Part shown: one piece after another, positions 1 to 8,300 of the stretch
How the letters are laid out: every line of letters starts with the position of its first letter
How positions within the stretch are numbered: position 1 is the stretch's first letter
Assembly: GCA_002397315.1 (NCBI GenBank)
Contig: DHAE01000007.1
Coordinates: forward strand, 598,842-662,841
Length of the DNA: 64,000 nucleotides
Reading direction: 5' to 3'
Source of the DNA: Comamonadaceae bacterium UBA4962
Lineage (GTDB): Bacteria; Pseudomonadota; Gammaproteobacteria; Burkholderiales; Burkholderiaceae_C
Translations under genes and position numbers: made by a program
Notes under the pieces: model-generated
What the model was told of the DNA's origin: nothing
Seen by the model: only the letters and a program-made list of their open reading frames with translations
Databases searched by the model: none

Positions 1-956
1 GCAACTTCATCACCGCGCGCCCCGTGGGCATCGTGGACGGGGTCGATTTCAAGCATTCGGGCCTGGTGCGCAAGGTGGACGTGGCGGGCATCCGCCGCTC
101 GCTGGAGATGGACGCGATGGTGCTGCTGTCACCCTTCGGCTTCTCGCCGACCGGGGAGGCCTTCAACCTCACGATGGAGGAGGTGGCGACCTCGGTGGCG
201 ATCGCGCTCAAGGCGGACAAGCTCGTCTTCGTCTGCGAGGTGCCCGGCATCCGCACCGACCCCGATCAGCCCGAGAGCGAGGACAACCCGATCGACACCG
301 AACTGCCGCTCGCGCAGGCGCGCCAGATGCTCGCGCGCGTGCCGCCGGGCCAGAAGCCCACGGACACGGCGTTCTACCTGCAGCACTGCGTGAAGGCCTG
401 CCAGAACGGCGTCGAACGCAGCCACATCATCCCCTTCGCGGTGGACGGCGCACTGCTGCTGGAGATCTACGTGCACGACGGCATCGGCACCATGGTGGTG
501 GACGAGAAACTCGAGGAATTGCGCGAGGCCACGCCGGACGACGTGGGCGGCATCCTGCAGCTCATCGAGCCGTTCGAGAAGGACGGCACCCTCGTCAAGC
601 GCGACCGCACCGAGATCGAGCGCGACATCGCCAACTACACCATCATCGAGCACGACGGCGTGATCTTCGGCTGTGCCGCACTCTACCCCTACCCCGAGGC
701 CGGCACCGCCGAGATGGCCGCCGTCACGGTGTCGCCGCAGAGCCAGGGCACGGGCGACGGCGAGAAGCTGCTCAAGCGCATCGAGCAGCGCGCCCGTGCC
801 ATGGGCTTGAAGAGCCTGTTCGTGCTCACCACCCGCACGATGCACTGGTTCATCAAGCGCGGCTTCCAGCCGGTCGACCCGGAATGGCTGCCGGAAGCGC
901 GCAAGAAGAAGTACAACTGGGACCGCCGCAGCCAGGTGCTGGTGAAGACCCTGTAA
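1..956 (+). CDS. argA: N-acetylglutamate synthase, 5' end cut by window
   Basis: Catalyses acetyl-CoA plus glutamate to N-acetylglutamate, the first step of arginine biosynthesis, in the cytoplasm. The reading frame is open from base 3, so the true start lies outside the window. About 317 residues are visible: the C-terminal part of an amino-acid-kinase domain (conserved stretch around SGLVRKVD, then DAMVLLSPFGFSPTGE) followed by a GNAT acetyltransferase domain from about residue 175 to the end (acetyl-CoA-binding region around QSQGTGDGEKLL). The kinase-plus-GNAT order is diagnostic of the classical ArgA. The gene converges on the beta-lactamase gene 54 bases downstream. Confidence is high; only the N-terminus is unseen. 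Confidence 0.95.
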   Translation, partial: NFITARPVGIVDGVDFKHSGLVRKVDVAGIRRSLEMDAMVLLSPFGFSPTGEAFNLTMEEVATSVAIALKADKLVFVCEVPGIRTDPDQPESEDNPIDTELPLAQARQMLARVPPGQKPTDTAFYLQHCVKACQNGVERSHIIPFAVDGALLLEIYVHDGIGTMVVDEKLEELREATPDDVGGILQLIEPFEKDGTLVKRDRTEIERDIANYTIIEHDGVIFGCAALYPYPEAGTAEMAAVTVSPQSQGTGDGEKLLKRIEQRARAMGLKSLFVLTTRTMHWFIKRGFQPVDPEWLPEARKKKYNWDRRSQVLVKTL

Positions 957-986
957 CGCGACGTGCGCCCGCCCGGCGCGGATCAG

Positions 987-1011
987 GACGGTCGTGGCGG
1001 CCAGGACCGTC
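987..1011. terminator. candidate bidirectional terminator hairpin between argA and bla
   Basis: Inverted repeat GACGGTC (987-993) and GACCGTC (1005-1011) with an 11-base loop, between two convergent genes. It overlaps the stop codon of the beta-lactamase gene. No T-run follows on either strand, so intrinsic termination is uncertain. Confidence 0.3.
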
Positions 1012-1930
1012 AGACCTTGTCGCCGCCCCGGGCCCAGCGTACGGCGAGGGCCCCGACGCGCGCGATGGCCGCGTCGCGCCGCTCCGCAGACGCCGGGCTG
1101 CCGGTAAGGTAGCAGCTGACCATCACCGGGCCACGCTCCGGTGGCCAGAACAGGCCCGCATCATTGCTGGTACCGCGCGGGCCCGAGCCCGTCTTCTCAC
1201 CGATGCGCCAGCCCTCGGGCATGCCGGCCCGCAGGCGCTTGTCGCCCGTGCGGTTGCCCACGAGCCAGGCGAGCAGCATGGCGCGCGCTGCGGTCGAGAG
1301 CGCCTCTCCCTGGGTGACCGCCCAGGTGGTGCGTGCCATCGCATGCGGCGTGGTGGTGTCGCGCACGTCGCCGGGCGGCACGTCGTTGAGTTCGGGCTCC
1401 TTGCGGTCCAGCCGGGTATGGTTGTCTCCCAGCGAACGCAGCCAGGCGGTGAGTTCGAGCGGCCCGCCCTGCGTGCCGAGCAGCAGGTTGGCCGCGGTGT
1501 TGTCGCTCAGCGTGACGGCGGCCTCGCAGAGTTGCTCCACCGTCATTCCGTCGCCATCCGCATGGCGTTCCGTGGTGGGCGAATATTCCACCAGATCGCT
1601 TTTGCGGTAGGTGATGCGGCGGTCCAGCCGTTCCTGCCCCTGGTCCACCCGCCGCAGCACGTGGGCCGCCAGCAGCATCTTGAAGGTGCTGCACATCGGG
1701 AAGCGTTCGTCGCCGCGGTGCGCGGCCTGCCGCCCGGTGGACATGTCGAGCAGCGCCACGCCCAGGCGTCCCCCGACGGAGGATTCGATCTCCTGCAACG
1801 CGGCAGCCAACGCACGGGCGTCGGAGCCGGCCCCCATGGAATTCTTGGCCCCCGCCCAACTGCCGCCTGCCCACGGCACGAGCACGCCCGCCACCGCGGA
1901 CACCATCCAGGTTCTTCTCTGCATCGCCAT
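1010..1930 (-). CDS. class A beta-lactamase
   Basis: Periplasmic serine beta-lactamase that hydrolyses beta-lactam antibiotics by an acyl-enzyme route. All class A motifs are present: STFK (residues 81-84; catalytic Ser and Lys), SDN (142-144), the omega-loop EPELN (178-182; general-base Glu) and KTG (246-248). The residue before the catalytic Ser is Cys, as in Pen-type enzymes, but the usual disulfide partner position after KTGS is Gly. The N-terminus has an RR pair followed by a hydrophobic stretch ending in AGA, a Tat- or Sec-type signal peptide. A second in-frame ATG two codons in could be the start. It is divergent from an AmpR-like regulator, so it is probably inducible. The spectrum cannot be read from sequence alone. 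Confidence 0.95.
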   Translation of the reverse strand: MAMQRRTWMVSAVAGVLVPWAGGSWAGAKNSMGAGSDARALAAALQEIESSVGGRLGVALLDMSTGRQAAHRGDERFPMCSTFKMLLAAHVLRRVDQGQERLDRRITYRKSDLVEYSPTTERHADGDGMTVEQLCEAAVTLSDNTAANLLLGTQGGPLELTAWLRSLGDNHTRLDRKEPELNDVPPGDVRDTTTPHAMARTTWAVTQGEALSTAARAMLLAWLVGNRTGDKRLRAGMPEGWRIGEKTGSGPRGTSNDAGLFWPPERGPVMVSCYLTGSPASAERRDAAIARVGALAVRWARGGDKV

Positions 1931-1998
1931 TCGTATTGCTCCATCGAGGTTGTGAATGGACGCGACGATACCGGCCGGTGGCGCGCCTGACTACTGAC

Positions 1999-2004
1999 GA
2001 TAAT
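1999..2004 (+). promoter_or_regulatory. possible -10 box of the AmpR-like regulator gene
   Basis: GATAAT matches the sigma-70 -10 consensus at five of six positions and lies 42 bases before the regulator's ATG, in the 116-base divergent region shared with the beta-lactamase gene. No good -35 box is visible. AmpR-type regulators bind such shared regions, but I could not fix the operator. Confidence 0.25.
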
Positions 2005-2046
2005 TGCGCGCTTCCCCAAGAAAAACTTCACCCTCGCCCCTGCCCC

Positions 2047-2943
2047 ATGCACCTGCCACTCAACGCCCTGCGCGCCTTCGAGGTGTCGGCCCGGCACCTG
2101 AACCTCACGCGGGCCGCCGAGGAACTCCACGTGACGCAGACCGCGGTGAGCCAGCACATCCGCAACCTGGAAGACCGCCTGGGCAAGCCGCTCTTTCGCC
2201 GGCTGCCGCGCGGGCTGGCGCTCACCGACGAGGGCTTGGCGCTGCTGCCGGCGCTGGCGGACGCCTTCGGCCGTATCGAGCGCGCGCTGGCGCAGTGCGG
2301 CGACACGCGCCCGCGCGAGGTGCTCACCGTCGGAGCCGTCGGCACCTTCGCCGTGGGCTGGCTGCTGCCGCGGCTGCAGGCGTTCCAGCAGCAGTGCCCG
2401 TTCGTGGACCTGCGCCTGCTCACCAACAACAACCGGGTGGACCTGGCGGGCGAAGGGCTGGACTGCGCGATCCGCTTCGGCGATGGCGCCTGGCACGGGA
2501 CCGAGGCCGACCACCTGCTGGAAGCCCCCCTCACGCCCATGTGCTCGCCCGCCCTCGCCGCCCGTATGCGCGCACCGGCCGACCTGGCTCGCGAGGCGCT
2601 GCTGCGCTCCTACCGCGCCGATGAATGGGCGGCCTGGTTCGGCGCGGCCGGCGTGCCCTGCCCGGTGGTGCGCGGCACGGTCTTCGATTCGTCCCTGGCC
2701 CTGGCGGAAGCGGCTGCGCAGGGCGCGGGGGTGGCGCTGCTGCCGGCGCGGCTGTTCGAGCGCGAACTGCGCCAGGGGCGGCTGGTGCGGCCCTTTGGCG
2801 CCGAGATCGCGCTGGGGGCCTACTGGCTCACGCGGCTGCGCTCGCGCGCGCCCTCGGCGGGCCTGGCGGCGTTCCGGGACTGGCTGCTCCATGCCTGCAC
2901 GGAACAACGGCCCGCGGTGGATGCCGGGCCGGCCATGCCCTGA
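2047..2943 (+). CDS. ampR: AmpR-like LysR-family transcriptional regulator
   Basis: Predicted activator/repressor of the divergent class A beta-lactamase gene. The 298-residue protein starts MHLPLNALRAFEVSARHLN, which follows the AmpR/PenR N-terminus closely. The winged helix-turn-helix lies at about residues 4-62 (TRAAEELHVTQTAVSQHIRN), followed by a LysR substrate-binding domain. In AmpR systems the effector is a muropeptide from cell-wall recycling; that is family knowledge, not seen here. A longer frame opens at 1936, but its extra 37 residues resemble no LysR protein and would fill the divergent promoter, so 2047 is chosen. The tail (VDAGPAMP) is unremarkable. Confidence 0.85.
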   Translation: MHLPLNALRAFEVSARHLNLTRAAEELHVTQTAVSQHIRNLEDRLGKPLFRRLPRGLALTDEGLALLPALADAFGRIERALAQCGDTRPREVLTVGAVGTFAVGWLLPRLQAFQQQCPFVDLRLLTNNNRVDLAGEGLDCAIRFGDGAWHGTEADHLLEAPLTPMCSPALAARMRAPADLAREALLRSYRADEWAAWFGAAGVPCPVVRGTVFDSSLALAEAAAQGAGVALLPARLFERELRQGRLVRPFGAEIALGAYWLTRLRSRAPSAGLAAFRDWLLHACTEQRPAVDAGPAMP

Positions 2944-3009
2944 CGCCGCACCGCCGCCACGCACCGCGCCCCACGGCAATGCCCCCCACCGCCTTATCAT
3001 CCCCGCCCC

Positions 3010-4710
3010 ATGCCCGAGATTCTCACCGCCGCGCTCTACCATTTCGCCGACCTGCCCGACTGCGCGGCGCTGCGCGATCCGCTGCAGGCCGAGTGCGACC
3101 GGCGCGGGGTGCGCGGCCTGCTGCTGCTGGCGCCGGAAGGCGTCAACGGCACCATCGCGGGCAGCGCCGAGGGCGTGCGGGCGGTGCTGGCCATGCTGCG
3201 CGCGCAGCCGCCGCTGGCGGCGCTGCGGCACAAGGAGGCCTGGGGCGACCGCATGCCGTTCTACCGCATGCGGGTGCGCGTGAAGCGCGAGATCGTCACC
3301 CTGGGCGTGCCCGGCCTGGACGCCGCACGCGACGCCGGTACCTACGTGAAGCCGGCGCAATGGAACGCGCTCATCGATGATCCGGACGTGGTGGTGATCG
3401 ACGTGCGCAACGGCTACGAGAGTGCCATCGGCAGCTTCGCGGGCGCGGTGCGGCCGGACACGCGCAGCTTCACCGAGTTCCCCGCCTGGGTCGAGGCGCA
3501 GTCCGCCCCCGGAGGGCTGCTGGAAGGCAGGCCGCGCGTGGCCATGTTCTGCACCGGCGGCATCCGCTGCGAGAAGTCGACCGCGCTGCTGCGCAGGCAG
3601 GGTTTCGGCGAGGTCTACCACCTGGAGGGCGGCATCCTGCAATACCTGGAGGACGTTCCCGCAGGCGACAGCCGCTGGGCGGGCGACTGCTTCGTGTTCG
3701 ACGAGCGCGTCTCCGTGGCCCACGGCCTGGCCCCCGGCACGCACCAGGATCTCTGCCGCTCCTGCCGCATGCCGCTGGGGCCGCTGGATCTGGCCTCGCC
3801 GGAGTATGTGCCCGGGGTGCGCTGCCCGCACTGCCATGGCAGCCGGCCGCCCGAGCAGGAGCGCGCGCTGGCAGAACGGGAGCGGCAGATGGCACTGGCC
3901 CGGCAACGCGGCACGGAGCATCTGGGCGCGCGCATGGCCGCGCCGGGTGGTTCCGGTTCCGGTCCCGGTACCGTTTCCGGTTCGCACAGCGTATCGGCGC
4001 ATTCCGCACAGACGGTTGCGGAAACGGCCACGTCGCTGCCCGTGCTCTACACCTTCCGCCGCTGTCCCTACGCGATCCGCGCGCGCCTGGCGATCGCGGC
4101 CAGCGGCCAGCGCTGCGAATGGCGCGAAGTGGTGCTGCGCGACAAGCCCTCCGCGCTGCTGGCCGCCTCCCCCAAGGGCACCGTGCCGGTGCTCGTGCTG
4201 CCGGAAGGCGACGTGCTGGAGCAGAGCCTGGACATCATGCGCTGGGCGCTCGGGCGGAGCGATCCGCAGGGCTGGCTGCAGGAAGGTGCGCCGGACGAGG
4301 TGCAGGCGCTCATCGCCGCGTGCGACGGGCCGTTCAAGCAGGCGCTGGACCGCTGCAAATACCCCGAGCGCCACCCCGACCTGCCGCCCGGCGAGGCGCA
4401 GTCGCAGGCCGGCGCGTGGCTGCAGGGCCTGGAAGAGCGGCTGGCGCGCAGCCGCCATCTGTGCGGGGATGCGGCCTCGCTGGCCGACGTGGCCCTCATG
4501 CCCTTCGTGCGCCAGTACGCGGCCATCGACCGGGCCGCCTGGGCGGCGCAGCCGTGGCCGCGTCTGCAGGCCTGGCTGGCGGCATGGGAAAGCGGAGCGC
4601 TCTGGGGGCAGGTGATGCACAAGGCCCCCGCATGGCGCGAAGGGCAGGAAATGCTGTGCTTTCCGCCCGAAGCCGGCGCCTCGCCAGGGTCGCTCGGGCC
4701 CTCGGATTGA
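3010..4710 (+). CDS. trhO: fusion: tRNA uridine(34) hydroxylase (TrhO/YceA rhodanese) plus glutathione S-transferase
   Basis: One uninterrupted 566-residue frame holds two proteins. Residues 1-300 are a TrhO-type rhodanese, which in other bacteria hydroxylates U34 of tRNA using oxygen. It has the catalytic loop CTGGIRCEKS (Cys181), the preceding DVRNGYE, and a C-terminal zinc-type CxxC...CxxC pair (CRSC, CPHC). Residues about 314-325 are a Gly/Ser/Pro linker coded by hexanucleotide repeats. Residues 343-555 are a GST: thioredoxin-fold start YTFRRCPYAIRAR (Cys352), cis-Pro region GTVPVLV, EQSLDIM, then an all-helical C-terminal half. The start ATG fits the TrhO N-terminus. What the GST half does is unknown; a redox or docking role is only a guess. 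Confidence 0.88.
   Translation: MPEILTAALYHFADLPDCAALRDPLQAECDRRGVRGLLLLAPEGVNGTIAGSAEGVRAVLAMLRAQPPLAALRHKEAWGDRMPFYRMRVRVKREIVTLGVPGLDAARDAGTYVKPAQWNALIDDPDVVVIDVRNGYESAIGSFAGAVRPDTRSFTEFPAWVEAQSAPGGLLEGRPRVAMFCTGGIRCEKSTALLRRQGFGEVYHLEGGILQYLEDVPAGDSRWAGDCFVFDERVSVAHGLAPGTHQDLCRSCRMPLGPLDLASPEYVPGVRCPHCHGSRPPEQERALAERERQMALARQRGTEHLGARMAAPGGSGSGPGTVSGSHSVSAHSAQTVAETATSLPVLYTFRRCPYAIRARLAIAASGQRCEWREVVLRDKPSALLAASPKGTVPVLVLPEGDVLEQSLDIMRWALGRSDPQGWLQEGAPDEVQALIAACDGPFKQALDRCKYPERHPDLPPGEAQSQAGAWLQGLEERLARSRHLCGDAASLADVALMPFVRQYAAIDRAAWAAQPWPRLQAWLAAWESGALWGQVMHKAPAWREGQEMLCFPPEAGASPGSLGPSD
3949..3984 (+). repeat. imperfect GGTTCC hexanucleotide tandem repeat coding the TrhO-GST linker
   Basis: Six consecutive hexamers (GGTTCC, GGTTCC, GGTCCC, GGTACC, GTTTCC, GGTTCG) encode Gly-Ser-rich linker residues 314-325. 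Slippage by whole units would change linker length without shifting the frame. Confidence 0.8.
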
Positions 4711-4727
4711 CGGACGCCCCGCAGGCG

Positions 4728-4756
4728 ACGCGGCAGCGATCGTCAGACTGCTGCGT
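4728..4756. terminator. candidate bidirectional terminator between trhO-gst and dsbB
   Basis: ACGCGGCAG (4728-4736) pairs with CTGCTGCGT (4748-4756) over nine positions with one G-T wobble and an 11-base loop, in the 54-base gap between two convergent genes. No T-run is present. Confidence 0.35.
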
Positions 4757-4764
4757 GCCCGCGG

Positions 4765-5292
4765 TCAGGCCGCGGAAAAGCCCCCGCGGCGGCTGCGCGG
4801 CGCACGCACCAGGACCACGAGCAGCACCAGGGCCATCACGACGAAGCACACGAACGACCAGTTGGCGATGCTGCCGCCCAGGAAGGTCCAGTCGATCGCC
4901 GCGCAGTCGCCCGAGCCGCGGAAGATCATGGGAACGGCGCGGCTGATCGGGAAGTTCTCGATCATCCCGTAGAAGTCGCGGCCGCAGGTCGCGATCTCGG
5001 GCGGATACCACTGCAGCCAGCTCTGGCGCGCGGCCACGAAGGCGCCGAAGCCCGAGAACAGCAGCGCGAGCACGGCCCACGCCATCCACCAGCCCCGGCC
5101 GCTGCGCAGCGCGCCCAGACCCGTGAACACCGCCACGGCGATGAGCGCGTAGCGCTGCACGATGCACATCGGGCAGGGCTCCAGGCCCACGACGTGCTGC
5201 AGGTACATGCCGAAGGCCAGCATCGCGATGCAGGCGGCGCAGATGAGGCCCAGCACGCGGCGCGGCGCGGCATCCAACCAGTTCGAAACCAT
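4765..5292 (-). CDS. dsbB: disulfide bond formation protein B
   Basis: Inner-membrane quinone reductase that reoxidises DsbA. The 175-residue product has the four-helix DsbB layout, with CPMC (Cys40/Cys43) in the first periplasmic loop and the second redox pair Cys103 (IATCGRDF) and Cys130 (GSGDC). A conserved-looking QRYALIA segment follows the first pair. The start at MVSNWLD was chosen over the longer frame because the preceding 16 residues are charged and not membrane-like. It lies 60 bases after cysA on the same strand and could be read from the sulfate operon, though the functions differ. Confidence 0.95.
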   Translation of the reverse strand: MVSNWLDAAPRRVLGLICAACIAMLAFGMYLQHVVGLEPCPMCIVQRYALIAVAVFTGLGALRSGRGWWMAWAVLALLFSGFGAFVAARQSWLQWYPPEIATCGRDFYGMIENFPISRAVPMIFRGSGDCAAIDWTFLGGSIANWSFVCFVVMALVLLVVLVRAPRSRRGGFSAA

Positions 5293-5352
5293 GGAATCCT
5301 TGTCCTTGAAAACCCGGGCACCGCGCGCGGCACCCGGCAAGGGTGCTGCGCG

Positions 5353-6477
5353 TCAGATGCCCGCGGCGTGGTCCAGAAAAACGCGGGCGCGGCGCGGCGT
5401 CACCACCAGCGTTTCACCCTCCCTGAAACCCGCCTCCCGGAACTGCTGCGCCGGTATCTGCGCTTCGATCAGGGCTTCGGGCTCCGCATTGTCCGCTGAT
5501 TTGTGATCGCCATCGGGGATAAGTTCCAGCCGCGCGATCGGGCCGACCACGATCGCGCGCGAGAGCTGGGCCACGATGCCGCGCGGGCGGCCTTCGGCAT
5601 CCACGCCCTGCCCCGGCGAATAGCGCTCCACGTCGAGATCGTGCGGGCGCACGTAGGCGAAGGCGTCGGCGTTCTGCGCCGCGGCATGCTCGGGCGAGTC
5701 GATCGACATGCCCTGCACGTGCACCAGCCCTTCGTGCGCACGGCCGCGGAACAGGTTCACGTCGCCCAGGAAGCCGTAGACGAACGGGCTGGCCGGCTGG
5801 TCCCACACCTCCTGGGGCGAGCCGCTCTGCTCGATGCGGCCCTGGTTGATGACCACCACCCGGTCGGCCACTTCCAGCGCCTCTTCCTGGTCGTGCGTGA
5901 CGAAGATCGAGGTGACGTGCAGCTCGTCGTGCAGGCGCCGCAGCCAGCGGCGCAGCTCCTTGCGCACCTTGGCGTCGAGCGCGCCGAAGGGCTCGTCGAG
6001 CAGCAGCACCTTGGGCTCCACGGCCAGCGCGCGTGCCAGGGCGATGCGCTGGCGCTGGCCGCCCGACAGCTGCGACGGGTAGCGGTCGGCCAGCCAGTCG
6101 AGCTGCACGAGCTTGAGCAGGTCGGTCACCTTCTGGCGGATCGCGCTCTCCGAAGGCCGCTCGCCGCGGGGCTTCACGCGCAGGCCGAAGGCGACGTTCT
6201 CGAACACGGTCATGTGGCGGAACAGCGCGTAGTGCTGGAACACGAAGCCCACGCCGCGGTCGCGCACGTGCACGTCGGTCGTGTCCTCGCCCGAGAAATG
6301 GATGGTGCCGGTGTCGGGCGTCTCCAGCCCCGCGATGATGCGCAGCAGCGTGGTCTTGCCGCAGCCGGAGGGGCCGAGCAGCGCGATGAGTTCGCCGGAC
6401 TGGATGTCCAGGCTCACGTCGCGCAGCGCCTGGAAATCGCCGAACTGCTTGCTGATGTTGCGGATTTCGATGCTCAT
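5353..6477 (-). CDS. cysA: sulfate/thiosulfate ABC transporter, ATP-binding protein
   Basis: ATPase subunit that powers uptake of sulfate and thiosulfate through CysT/CysW. In the 374-residue protein Walker A GPSGCGKTT is at 35-43, the Q-loop at VFQHYALF, the ABC signature LSGGQRQR at 137-144 and Walker B LLLDEP at 158-163. A C-terminal TOBE-like regulatory region follows from about residue 240. It is the last transport gene of sbp-cysT-cysW-cysA; its start is 19 bases after the cysW stop. The family is normally switched on by CysB under sulfur limitation. Confidence 0.95.
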   Translation of the reverse strand: MSIEIRNISKQFGDFQALRDVSLDIQSGELIALLGPSGCGKTTLLRIIAGLETPDTGTIHFSGEDTTDVHVRDRGVGFVFQHYALFRHMTVFENVAFGLRVKPRGERPSESAIRQKVTDLLKLVQLDWLADRYPSQLSGGQRQRIALARALAVEPKVLLLDEPFGALDAKVRKELRRWLRRLHDELHVTSIFVTHDQEEALEVADRVVVINQGRIEQSGSPQEVWDQPASPFVYGFLGDVNLFRGRAHEGLVHVQGMSIDSPEHAAAQNADAFAYVRPHDLDVERYSPGQGVDAEGRPRGIVAQLSRAIVVGPIARLELIPDGDHKSADNAEPEALIEAQIPAQQFREAGFREGETLVVTPRRARVFLDHAAGI

Positions 6478-6496
6478 GTCGTTGTCCTGTCCTGGT

Positions 6497-7408
6497 TCAG
6501 CGCGGCACTGCCGCGGCGGGGGCCGGCCGCTCGGGCGGCAGGTTGGCGGCGGCCTTGCGCTCCTGCTCGCTGCGCCACTCGGCGAAGGTCTTGATCACCA
6601 GCGTGACCAGGGCCAGCAGCGCCAGCAGCGAGGCGGCGGCGAAGGCGGCGACGGACTGGTATTCGTTGTAGAGGATCTCGACGTGCAGCGGGATCGTGTT
6701 CGTCTGGCCGCGGATGTGGCCCGACACCACCGACACCGCGCCGAACTCGCCCATGGCGCGCGCGTTGCAGAGGATCACGCCGTACAGCAGGCCCCACTTG
6801 ATGTTGGGCAGCGTCACGTGCCAGAAGGTCTGCCAGCCGCTCGCGCCCAGCACGATCGCGGCCTGCTCCTCGTCGCTGCCCTGCGCCTGCATGAGCGGGA
6901 TCAGCTCGCGGGCGATGAACGGGAACGTCACGAACACCGTCGCGAGCACGATGCCCGGCACGGCGAAGATGATCTTGATGTCGTGCTCGGCGAGCCAGGG
7001 GCCGATCCAGCCGTTGGCGCCGAACATCAGCACGTAGACCAGCCCCGCCACCACGGGCGACACCGAGAACGGCAGGTCCACCAGCGTGGTGAGGAAGGCC
7101 TTGCCCCGGAACTCGTACTTGGCGATGGCCCAGGCCGCCGCCACGCCGAACACGAGGTTGAGCGGCACGGCGATGGCCGCGGTGATCAGCGTGAGCCGGA
7201 TGGCCGACCACGCATCGGGCTCGCGCAGCGCGTCCAGGTAGGCGCCGACGCCCTTGCGCAGTGCCTCGGTGAACACCGCCGCGAGCGGCAGCACCAGGAA
7301 CAGCAGCAGGAAGACCAGCGCGATCGTGATCAGCGTCCAGCGCACCCAGGGTGCCTCGGTGGTGCCGGCCTGGGCGCGGCGGACGGCGCGTGTCGGGTGG
7401 TTGTTCAT
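6497..7408 (-). CDS. cysW: sulfate/thiosulfate ABC transporter permease CysW
   Basis: One of two membrane channel subunits of the sulfate/thiosulfate importer. The 303-residue protein has six predicted membrane segments and the EAA-type coupling loop (EEQAAIVLGASGWQTFWHVTLPN region) that contacts CysA. The N-terminus is cytoplasmic and basic; the C-terminus ends in a Pro/Ala-rich tail. It lies 16 bases downstream of cysT and 19 upstream of cysA, so co-transcription is very likely. Confidence 0.93.
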   Translation of the reverse strand: MNNHPTRAVRRAQAGTTEAPWVRWTLITIALVFLLLFLVLPLAAVFTEALRKGVGAYLDALREPDAWSAIRLTLITAAIAVPLNLVFGVAAAWAIAKYEFRGKAFLTTLVDLPFSVSPVVAGLVYVLMFGANGWIGPWLAEHDIKIIFAVPGIVLATVFVTFPFIARELIPLMQAQGSDEEQAAIVLGASGWQTFWHVTLPNIKWGLLYGVILCNARAMGEFGAVSVVSGHIRGQTNTIPLHVEILYNEYQSVAAFAAASLLALLALVTLVIKTFAEWRSEQERKAAANLPPERPAPAAAVPR

Positions 7409-7424
7409 AGACTCAGGGGGGACG

Positions 7425-8285
7425 TCATGAGTGCTTGCGCTGCCAGGCCTGCAGCGCGTTGATGACGAGCAGCAGAATGAAGGAGATCACCAGCATCACC
7501 ACGGCCACGGCGGTCGCGCCCGCGTAGTCGTACTGCTCCAGCTTGCCGATGATGATGAGCGGCGTGATCTCCGAAATCATCGGCATGTTGCCCGCGATGA
7601 AGATCACCGATCCGTACTCGCCCACCGCGCGCGCGAACGCCATGGCGAAGCCCGTGAGCAGCGCCGGCGTGATGGAGGGCAGGATCACCTTCGTGAAGAT
7701 CTGCCAGCGCGTCGCGCCCAGGCTGGTGGCCGCTTCCTCGAGTTCCTTTTCGGCGTCTTCGAGCACCGGCTGCACCGTGCGCACCACGAACGGCAGGCCG
7801 ATGAAGATGAGCGCGATGACCACGCCCGCCGGCTTGAAGGCGAGCTGGATGCCCAGGGGCTCCAGGTACTGCCCCACCCAGCCGTTGCCGGCGAGCAGCG
7901 CGGTGAGCGAGATGCCGGCCACGGCGGTCGGCAGCGCGAACGGCAGGTCCACCAGCGCATCCACGATCTTCTTGCCGGGGAAGCGGTAGCGCACCAGCAC
8001 CCAGGCGATCAGCAGACCGAAGAACAGGTTCACCACCGCCGCCAGGAAGGATGCGCCGAAAGTGAGCCGGTAGGAGGCGAGCACGCGCGGCGCGCTGACC
8101 GCCGTCCAGAACTGGTCCCAGGTCAGCGTGAAGGTCTTGAAGACCAGCGCGGAGAGCGGGATGAGGACGATCACGCTCAGGTAGAAGAGCGTGTAGCCGA
8201 GCGTCAGCCCGAAGCCCGGCAGCACGCGCCGGGCGCCGCGGCGGGCGCGGCCCGGCGCGGATGCCGGGGCACCCGCAGAAGACAT
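7425..8285 (-). CDS. cysT: sulfate/thiosulfate ABC transporter permease CysT (CysU)
   Basis: Partner permease of CysW. It has six membrane segments and the EAA-type motif EEAATSLGATRWQIFTKVILP before the fourth or fifth segment. Its N-terminal 30 residues are basic and Ala/Gly-rich, and the conserved domain begins at about LPGFGLTLGYTLFYLS. Two in-frame ATGs (8297 and 8285) fit; the second, giving MSSAGAP, is preferred, but the first is equally possible. Either start lies within about 20 bases of the sbp stop, which suggests translational coupling. Confidence 0.93.
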   Translation of the reverse strand: MSSAGAPASAPGRARRGARRVLPGFGLTLGYTLFYLSVIVLIPLSALVFKTFTLTWDQFWTAVSAPRVLASYRLTFGASFLAAVVNLFFGLLIAWVLVRYRFPGKKIVDALVDLPFALPTAVAGISLTALLAGNGWVGQYLEPLGIQLAFKPAGVVIALIFIGLPFVVRTVQPVLEDAEKELEEAATSLGATRWQIFTKVILPSITPALLTGFAMAFARAVGEYGSVIFIAGNMPMISEITPLIIIGKLEQYDYAGATAVAVVMLVISFILLLVINALQAWQRKHS

Positions 8286-8300
8286 GGCCGCGCCCATGGA

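Noticed and set aside
1543..4620. 1025-codon minus-strand open frame opposite the LysR and trhO-gst genes
   Set aside because: Overlaps two clearly functional plus-strand genes and shows only Arg/Ala/Gln-rich sequence.
5162..5506. Small plus-strand frame opposite dsbB and cysA start regions
   Set aside because: Lacks family features and lies antisense to confident genes.
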